Shown here: positions 1 to 4,372 of the stretch, in pieces
Numbering within the stretch: position 1 is the first letter of the stretch
How the letters are laid out: the number at the start of each line of letters is the position of its first letter
Assembly (NCBI GenBank): GCA_002402965.1
Contig: DHGW01000067.1
Coordinates: 4,472-11,037 of the forward strand
From: Bacteroidales bacterium UBA4788
GTDB taxonomy: Bacteria > Bacteroidota > Bacteroidia > Bacteroidales > VadinHA17
Length of the DNA stretch: 6,566 bases
Direction of reading: 5' to 3'
Translations under genes and position numbers: made by a program
Notes under the pieces: generated by a model
Databases searched by the model: none
What the model was told of the DNA's origin: nothing
The model's input: the letters and a program-made list of their open reading frames with translations, nothing else

Positions 1-54
1 TTTGGGTACATCCTTATCAGGTACTGGCGCAAGACCACTAAAACCTTCTATTGA
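1..54 (+). CDS. C-terminal end of an upstream gene, probably a first rhomboid protease (partial)
   Basis: The first reading frame is open from base 1 and ends at TGA 52-54, giving the 17-residue tail FGYILIRYWRKTTKTFY. A hydrophobic, glycine-containing stretch followed by a basic end (RYWRK) looks like the last transmembrane helix and cytoplasmic end of a rhomboid protein, where 'GxxFGxxLxxYWRK'-type endings follow the catalytic histidine. Bacteroidota often carry two rhomboid genes in tandem before an EEP gene, and that is the order here. The stop overlaps the next start by one base (TGATG), which points to translational coupling in one operon. The tail is too short for identification from sequence alone, so the rhomboid call is inferred mostly from context. 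Confidence 0.55.
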   Translation, partial: FGYILIRYWRKTTKTFY

Positions 55-965
55 TGAGTATCTGGGACGAGATAAAGGGATCATTCAGACACGGCACGGT
101 CCTGACGCGGCTGATGTATGTCAACGGCGCCGTCTTCCTGCTGATAAAGATCATCGAAGTCATCGGGGTTCTTTCCGCCAGCCCCGTGCTGGCAACCACG
201 GTTATATCGAACCTGGCCGTCCCCGCCTCCGTCGGTGCCCTGGCTTTCAAGCCATGGACCCCCATCACTTACATGTTCACCCACCAGGGGTTTATCCACC
301 TGCTCTTTAACCTGCTATGGCTCTGGTGGTTCGGGAAGATATTCCTGGCATACCTTGACCAGCGCAAGCTGCTTTCTCTTTACATCCTCGGCGGCCTGGC
401 CGGAGCATTACTCTATATTGCAGTCTTCAATATCTTCCCGGCTTTTGCAGGCACCGTGAATGTCTCGATAGCCCTGGGTGCCTCAGCATCGGTGATGGCC
501 CTCGTAATCGGTACGGCAGTTTATCTCCCTGAGCTCGAACTGCATCTGCTCTTCATCGGGAGGGTGAAGCTGAAGTACCTGGCGCTGGCCACCTTCTTCA
601 TGACATCCGTCTTCGATTTCTCAGTGAACACAGGCGGCAAGGTAGCACATATCGGCGGGGCCCTGATGGGTCTGGCATACGGTTACGGGCTCAGGAACGG
701 AAAGGATATCGGGGTATGGTTAAACATGATTATCGACTTCTTTGTTAATCTCTTCAAGCCGGGTAAGAAGATGAAGGTGACCTACAAGAAGGCCGGGGCC
801 GCCTTTGATGCTACAAAGGTTAAGGATGATCATGAATACAACGCAATAAAGGCTGAAAGGCAAAAGACATTAGATCATATACTCGATAAGATCTCAAAAG
901 GAGGTTATGACAGTCTCACAAAGGAAGAAAAAGCAATCCTCTTCAGCGAGAGTCAGAAAAAATAA
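54..965 (+). CDS. Rhomboid-family intramembrane serine protease
   Basis: A polytopic inner-membrane protease that would cleave transmembrane substrates within the lipid bilayer; its substrate cannot be told from sequence. Numbered from ATG 54 (303 residues), about six hydrophobic segments fill residues 22-215. The family landmarks are visible: HLLFN at 82-86 (the HxxxN motif, Asn86 likely oxyanion hole), GASAS at 142-146 with Ser144 as the expected nucleophile, and AHIGG at 198-202 with His199 as its partner. A basic cytoplasmic region follows (240-303) and ends in ISKGGYDSLTKEEKAILF, a tail I recall from Bacteroidota rhomboids. ATG 54 is preferred over TTG 51 because it forms a TGATG junction with the previous stop. 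No Shine-Dalgarno sequence is present. The 3' end overlaps the next gene by 59 bp. Family assignment is firm. Confidence 0.92.
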   Translation: MSIWDEIKGSFRHGTVLTRLMYVNGAVFLLIKIIEVIGVLSASPVLATTVISNLAVPASVGALAFKPWTPITYMFTHQGFIHLLFNLLWLWWFGKIFLAYLDQRKLLSLYILGGLAGALLYIAVFNIFPAFAGTVNVSIALGASASVMALVIGTAVYLPELELHLLFIGRVKLKYLALATFFMTSVFDFSVNTGGKVAHIGGALMGLAYGYGLRNGKDIGVWLNMIIDFFVNLFKPGKKMKVTYKKAGAAFDATKVKDDHEYNAIKAERQKTLDHILDKISKGGYDSLTKEEKAILFSESQKK

Positions 966-2094
966 CAGCGGGATAAAGCGCTTTACGCGAAATATTCTGC
1001 TGGCATTCAATATCTTTCTGATCCTGCTCCTGGTACTGGCATACCTGTCCATTTACATCAACCCGGCCACCACAGCCTTTCCCGCGCTCTTCGGGCTGGC
1101 TTATCCCTACATCGCTGCCGCGAACGTAGCGATGGTCATCCTGTGGATCCTCTTCAGAAAGTGGTACGCACTTTTATCATTGCTGGCGCTGGCTGCAGGC
1201 TTCGGTTATATTCACAACTTCATCAGGTTCACCAACCAGGGCAAGGAGGAGCACCATGATCTGAAGCTGATGAGCTACAACATCCGGCTCTTCAATATTT
1301 ACGAGGCCAGCGAGAAGAACACACACTCCAAGATGCTTCAGCTTCTCAGAAAGGAGGATCCGGGTATCCTCTGTCTGCAGGAGTATTTTGTAAAGGGTGA
1401 TCCGGCCGCCGGTGAGAGGAAACTGAAAGAGGGTCTCGGGGGAAGGAGGAACACTCACTTCAAGCTAATCAAGAGCGGCAGCGCCAGCAGGTACGGGATA
1501 GCCACCATAACCCGTTACCCCATCATATACAGGGGCGATGTGGTTCACCCCGGGTCATCTTCTATGACCATCTTCACTGACATCGTGGTTGACACAGATA
1601 CATTCAGGGTTTACAACAACCATTTACAGTCGTTCCGTCTGCGGCGGGTGGAGGGGAACCTCCTCAACGAGATCGCCGGTGAGGACAGAGGGAGCTCCAT
1701 GAATAAAATCTCAGGAATATACCGAAGCCTGATGGAGGGTTTTGCCAGCAGGGCACTCCAGGTTGACCGCGTCAGGAGGCACATGGAGTCATCACCTTAC
1801 CCTGTGATCGTGGCGGGCGATTTTAATGACACTCCTGTCTCCTACACCTACCGGAGGATGCGCCGCGGACTGAAGGATGCCTTTGTGGAAGCCGGTTACG
1901 GGGCAGGATTCACCTACAGGGGCAAATACCCTCCCAACAGGATTGATTTTATCCTTTACGGCGACGAGATTGAATGTACTGATTTCGATATCGTCAAGGT
2001 AAGATATTCAGATCATTACCCGGTGATAGCCTATTTCAGGCGTGCTGACCGAAAGGCAGCTTCGACAGGTCAGCATTCCCTCCGGAAACAATAA
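907..2094 (+). CDS. Membrane-anchored endonuclease/exonuclease/phosphatase (EEP) family protein
   Basis: A 395-residue protein with a basic N-terminus, three hydrophobic segments (about 29-51, 58-83, 87-103) and a C-terminal EEP (DNase I-like) domain from about 118 to 377. Metal and catalytic motifs are complete: SYN (Asn125), LQE (Glu159), NNHLQS (His239), GDFND (Asp305, Asn307), RIDFI (Asp347) and SDHYP (Asp369, His370). The family hydrolyses phosphodiester or phosphomonoester bonds in nucleic acids, phospholipids or inositol phosphates; the substrate here is unknown. Three membrane passes after a positively charged N-terminus would put the domain outside the cytoplasm (inference). ATG 907 is the only usable start before the first membrane segment, so the 59-bp overlap with the rhomboid gene is real. 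The last 19 codons overlap, in antisense, the 3' end of the dehydratase gene and lie beyond the domain. Confidence 0.9.
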   Translation: MTVSQRKKKQSSSARVRKNNSGIKRFTRNILLAFNIFLILLLVLAYLSIYINPATTAFPALFGLAYPYIAAANVAMVILWILFRKWYALLSLLALAAGFGYIHNFIRFTNQGKEEHHDLKLMSYNIRLFNIYEASEKNTHSKMLQLLRKEDPGILCLQEYFVKGDPAAGERKLKEGLGGRRNTHFKLIKSGSASRYGIATITRYPIIYRGDVVHPGSSSMTIFTDIVVDTDTFRVYNNHLQSFRLRRVEGNLLNEIAGEDRGSSMNKISGIYRSLMEGFASRALQVDRVRRHMESSPYPVIVAGDFNDTPVSYTYRRMRRGLKDAFVEAGYGAGFTYRGKYPPNRIDFILYGDEIECTDFDIVKVRYSDHYPVIAYFRRADRKAASTGQHSLRKQ

Positions 2095-2995
2095 TTTCCA
2101 CGCGCTTGCCGCTGAACAGCTCCCTGTTGGCCAGCACCGCAGCCAGCGGGACGGCTGATGAGGGCTCAACAACAATCTTCATCCTTGTCCACATGAGGGT
2201 CATCGCCTCTATTATCTGGTCTTCGGTAACTGTGAGTATGTCATCCACATTCTGTTTAATGACGGTGAAGGTTCTTTCGCAGAGCGAAGTGAGGAGTCCG
2301 TCGGCGATTGTGCGGGGTGGCAGTGCGGGCTGGATTGATCCTGTGCGGAGTGATCTGGCCGCGTCATCGGCCAGCAGCGGCTCGGCCCCGTATATTTTTG
2401 CAGCTGGTGCGAGGTGTTTAGTGGCTATGGCCGAGCCGCTGAGGAGGCCGCCGCCGCCCACCGGTGCGAGGACCGCGTCAGGCTCCGGCATATCCGCCAG
2501 CATCTCCATCGCGGCCGTCCCCTGACCGGCGATGATATAAAAGTTATCATAAGGGTGGATCATCGTCGCGCCGGTCCGGGCTATCACCTCCGCGGCGGCG
2601 GCCTCACGCGCCGCCAGCGTGGGCTCACAGAAGGTTATCTCCGCACCGTAACCCGCCACCGCCCTCTTCTTTACCTCGGGCGCCGAGGATGGCATCACAA
2701 TATATGCCTTCACCCCGCGTGAAACCGCAGCATGAGCCAGGGCGGCGGCGTGATTGCCCGACGAGTGCGTCACCACGCCGGCGGCGCGCTGGCCTTCTGA
2801 CAGATTCAGGACAGCATTGGTAGCCCCCCTGAACTTGAAGGCACCCACCTTCTGAAAGTTCTCACACTTGAAGAAGAGCCTCGCACCGCTGATGGCATCA
2901 AGCTGCTTCGAGGTGAGCATCGGCGTGCGGTGCACTTCCCCTGCTATCAGCCGCATGGCTGACTCAATATCACTGAATTCCGGAATGAATTTCAT
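2036..2995 (-). CDS. PLP-dependent threonine/serine dehydratase or serine racemase-like enzyme
   Basis: A 319-residue fold-type II PLP enzyme of the threonine dehydratase/serine racemase group, cytoplasmic. The Schiff-base lysine is Lys54 in GAFKFRGA; SSGNH at 78-82 holds the substrate carboxylate, with Ser79 matching the re-face serine of serine racemases; GGGGL at 180-184 is the phosphate loop; SGGN at 304-307 supplies the residue facing the pyridine nitrogen. Glu205, Ala209 and Asp211 in GAEPLLADD match the divalent-metal site of serine racemase. There is no C-terminal ACT-like regulatory domain, so this is not the isoleucine-feedback-inhibited biosynthetic IlvA form; a catabolic dehydratase, serine racemase or hydroxyaspartate dehydratase activity is likely and cannot be separated here. 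The gene converges on the EEP gene with a 59-bp overlap. No convincing promoter or ribosome site was seen in front of ATG 2995. Confidence 0.9.
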   Translation of the reverse strand: MKFIPEFSDIESAMRLIAGEVHRTPMLTSKQLDAISGARLFFKCENFQKVGAFKFRGATNAVLNLSEGQRAAGVVTHSSGNHAAALAHAAVSRGVKAYIVMPSSAPEVKKRAVAGYGAEITFCEPTLAAREAAAAEVIARTGATMIHPYDNFYIIAGQGTAAMEMLADMPEPDAVLAPVGGGGLLSGSAIATKHLAPAAKIYGAEPLLADDAARSLRTGSIQPALPPRTIADGLLTSLCERTFTVIKQNVDDILTVTEDQIIEAMTLMWTRMKIVVEPSSAVPLAAVLANRELFSGKRVEIIVSGGNADLSKLPFGQHA

Positions 2996-3112
2996 ATTCG
3001 TTTTTGCTTAAAAGTCCAATAATGCAATGTTTGAATTTCAGCCACGCAGAGACGATTCCGGTTACCGCACTGACTGATAATCAGTTCACTGCCCTGAAAA
3101 GATCATTGAAGA

Positions 3113-3283
3113 TCATTTCCTGCCCGGTCCCTTGTGATAATCATAATAGACCGTGAATCCCTCCGAGACCCACAGCATATTGGTATAATTCTCCCTGTCA
3201 TAGTCAAACGGCCCGAGGGCTATCGGCCTGATGGTCTTAATATTGTACAAATGAAAGAATTCATGTGCAATGAACTCCATCCA
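3113..3283 (-). pseudogene. Internal fragment of an M61-family (glycyl aminopeptidase-like) metallopeptidase
   Basis: This frame reads as the catalytic heart of an M61 peptidase and little else. IAHEFFHLYN carries the zinc-binding HExxH; IKTIRPIALGPFDYD is the conserved stretch after it; and NMLWVSEGFTVYYDY contains the third zinc ligand, Glu of SEG. Members of the family are usually around 450-650 residues with a large N-terminal domain and a PDZ domain; here only about 50 recognisable residues remain. Upstream, similarity stops near EW-MEF, where the sequence becomes the truncated HipA gene in another frame; downstream it stops soon after YYDYHK, ending GPGRK and TGA. The frame has no sensible start: ATG 3280 lies inside the HipA frame, and a TTG sits at 3301. 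It is a remnant, not a working peptidase. The family call is strong because the motifs and their spacing fit. Confidence 0.8.
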
Positions 3284-3629
3284 TTCCCGCAATCTCTGCA
3301 AGATGCATTGTAAGGTCTTCCAGTTCAGGAAGAAACCGGTATTGTTTTGAAGGCGGCTTTAGTATGTACCCACCCCACAGACCCATAATGGTAAATAGTT
3401 GTGGTTCATCCTTCTTTGCCAGCTTATCGAGGTGAAGTGACAGTTTTGGCTGTGTTCCTGTCACAGAGGTCTGAGACTTAATTACTTCCTCGGCCAGATT
3501 CAACATCTGATCTTCATTATAAGGGAATTCAGGAGGGAGGACAGTCCCAAATATTTTCACGGAGCAGCTGCCGTGAAATTCAGGTCCTTCTTCTTTCAGA
3601 GGCTGGTAACAAAATAAACATCGTCTCAT
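3261..3629 (-). pseudogene. Truncated HipA-type kinase toxin (HipT-like), C-terminal two thirds missing
   Basis: This 122-codon frame begins as a normal Bacteroidota HipA kinase chain: a CLFC...FHGSC cysteine/histidine cluster (Cys4, Cys7, His19, Cys22), the glycine-rich loop SVTGTQPKLSL at 55-65 (the loop whose serines are autophosphorylated in HipA/HipT), GYILKPP with candidate ATP-binding Lys91, and PELEDLTMHLAEIAG at 101-115. Similarity ends there; MDGVHCT and TGA follow. Full-length chains of this kind are about 300 residues or more. The catalytic aspartate loop and metal-binding aspartate that lie further on in HipA are absent, so no kinase activity is expected. Family members phosphorylate glutamyl- or tryptophanyl-tRNA synthetase. 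The start is nine bases after the previous stop, consistent with one operon. The break falls where the M61 fragment begins, so a deletion or recombination joined the two. Confidence 0.82.
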
Positions 3630-3638
3630 TGCCTTAGC

Positions 3639-3959
3639 TTAAGATTTATCTTCCTCAATACTTACAGCCCCGATACAATCCCTGCAACATGCAAGCAGCA
3701 GGCCCATTCTGTCACGGGCATTTAATTTCCAGTTCTTTTCAGCTATATCCAATAACCAGCCTTCAGGGATCAGCCCATCAAAGAAAGGAAACAGGATCTT
3801 GCTTTCATACGGTTTAGCCTGAACAGGCAACGTGAGACTTACAGGTTCCGGAGCTGATCCGATCAGATAGTTGGCATCATATATAAACGTATAACCATCT
3901 GTGGTCTCAGTTAAAAACCCGGCCAGTTCATAGCGCATGTATACTTTTGCTTTTCTCAT
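3639..3959 (-). CDS. HipA N-terminal domain protein (HipS-like)
   Basis: A stand-alone 106-residue version of HipA N-subdomain 1 (Couple_hipA type). Typical features are a beta-rich start (KVYMRYELAGFLTE), a central LTLPVQ...PFFDGLIPEGWLL block (about 42-70) and the ending LLLACCRDCIGAVSI (87-101). In single-chain HipA this segment is fused to the kinase; in the three-gene HipBST systems described in enteropathogenic E. coli it is the separate protein HipS, which acts as an antitoxin for the kinase HipT. The gene order here, hipB - small N-domain - kinase, is the HipBST order. Its ATG overlaps the hipB stop as ATGA (four bases), implying translational coupling. The sequence looks intact, with no frameshift. 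An antitoxin role is inference from architecture. Confidence 0.82.
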   Translation of the reverse strand: MRKAKVYMRYELAGFLTETTDGYTFIYDANYLIGSAPEPVSLTLPVQAKPYESKILFPFFDGLIPEGWLLDIAEKNWKLNARDRMGLLLACCRDCIGAVSIEEDKS

Positions 3960-4186
3960 TCATTAATAAGTTTTTCACGGTTTATTGGCTGTGGCCCAAG
4001 TTCCTGTCCAAATAGTCTTAATACCTGGTTTACCTTGTCCATCCTGAGTGTGGTTTTTCCCTGCTCAAGATCACGAACAAAGCGAAGACCTACTCCTGCT
4101 TTTTCTGCTAACTGGTATTGCGTCAGCTTCAGTTTCTTCCTTTTCTCTTTTAAAAACTCCGATAATGACAATGTAGATTTTATCAT
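3956..4186 (-). CDS. hipB: HipB-like XRE-family antitoxin/transcriptional repressor
   Basis: A 76-residue helix-turn-helix protein. The XRE domain spans roughly residues 9-62: LSEFLKEKRKKLKLTQYQLA, then EKAGVGLRFVRDLEQGK with the recognition helix, then LRMDKVNQVLRLFGQEL. In hip operons HipB binds operators in its own promoter and complexes the HipA protein, so the operon represses itself. Two matching 18-bp inverted repeats lie just upstream (4191-4208 and 4232-4249). The ATG at 4186 starts five bases from the nearer repeat. The stop overlaps the HipS-like start by four bases. The gene and its surroundings are visibly more AT-rich than the flanking housekeeping genes, which suits acquisition by transfer. 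Confidence 0.87.
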   Translation of the reverse strand: MIKSTLSLSEFLKEKRKKLKLTQYQLAEKAGVGLRFVRDLEQGKTTLRMDKVNQVLRLFGQELGPQPINREKLINE

Positions 4187-4190
4187 ATTT

Positions 4191-4208
4191 TATACCTTAC
4201 CGGGTATA
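4191..4208 (-). promoter_or_regulatory. Putative HipB operator O1 (inverted repeat)
   Basis: TATACCTTACCGGGTATA is an inverted repeat, TATACC-N6-GGTATA; the arms extend by two more paired bases on each side (4189-4196 with 4203-4210). It lies immediately before the hipB ATG. The E. coli HipB operators have the form TATCC-N8-GGATA, also 18 bp, so size and end sequence are strikingly alike. The right arm would overlap a possible -10 element. The function is inferred. Confidence 0.7.
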
Positions 4209-4231
4209 AAGATAATAAAATAATTGAACAA
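4203..4231 (-). promoter_or_regulatory. Candidate hipB promoter between the two operators
   Basis: On the minus strand TTGTTC (4231-4226) and TATACC (4208-4203) are 17 bases apart, a sigma-70-like arrangement with a weak -10. The same interval contains TATCTTTA (4214-4207), close to the Bacteroidota TAnnTTTG -7 element, but with a TTG only 14 bases upstream, which is shorter than usual. The intervening DNA is very AT-rich. Either reading overlaps operator O1, so HipB bound there would block RNA polymerase. The exact elements are uncertain. Confidence 0.3.
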
Positions 4232-4249
4232 TATACCCCTTCGGGTACA
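4232..4249 (-). promoter_or_regulatory. Putative HipB operator O2 (inverted repeat)
   Basis: TATACCCCTTCGGGTACA is a second copy of the O1 pattern: TACCC and GGGTA arms (4234-4238, 4243-4247) with the outer T and A also pairing and one mismatch in the right arm. Its centre is about 41 bp from that of O1, close to four turns of the helix, so two HipB dimers could sit on the same face of the DNA. Function is inferred from position, repetition and resemblance to known HipB operators. Confidence 0.62.
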
Positions 4250-4322
4250 AAGAAATAGCGCTGCCTCACCATGCCACCAGACAGACTGACTGCGCACTAA
4301 ATTGAGAAGAGAGGTATATGCT

Positions 4323-4349
4323 AAAAAAAAGAGCCCCGAAAGGCTCTCT
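4323..4349 (-). terminator. Intrinsic terminator after the pyrophosphatase gene
   Basis: On the minus strand AGAGCC (4347-4342), a six-base loop and GGCTCT (4335-4330) form a GC-rich stem followed by a run of eight T residues (4330-4323). The stem starts 25 bases beyond the hppA stop codon. The plus strand also shows a short T run (4349-4352), so it could work in both directions, although no plus-strand gene leads into it. It separates hppA from the hip operon. Confidence 0.85.
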
Positions 4350-4372
4350 TTTATTCTTTAATAAATAAACTT

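Noticed and set aside
2..310. Open frame overlapping the rhomboid start
   Set aside because: Its product has no membrane or family character and it overlaps the clearly coding rhomboid frame; it is a shadow.
898..904. AAGGAGG as a Shine-Dalgarno site for the EEP gene
   Set aside because: It is only two bases from ATG 907, and it encodes the conserved KGG of the rhomboid tail, so it is likely coincidental.
2106..2722. Two long open frames on the plus strand opposite the dehydratase
   Set aside because: They are low-complexity antisense shadows of a GC-rich coding gene whose motifs are complete on the other strand.
3073..3085. Perfect 13-bp palindrome ACTGATAATCAGT
   Set aside because: It is short, has no T-run and no copy nearby, and is not placed at a recognisable promoter; chance is sufficient.
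2996..3112. Further M61 C-terminal remnants or a promoter for the dehydratase
   Set aside because: All three minus-strand frames were considered; none gave a convincing M61 continuation, and no clear -33/-7 pair was seen.
3100..3117. AGATCATT direct repeat, as a possible target-site duplication
   Set aside because: The copies are adjacent (10-base period) and do not flank an element with terminal inverted repeats or a transposase.
3113..3301. A small independent zinc-protease gene starting at TTG 3301
   Set aside because: The first codons are HipA DNA read in another frame, and similarity to M61 begins only near 3283 and stops within about 50 residues.
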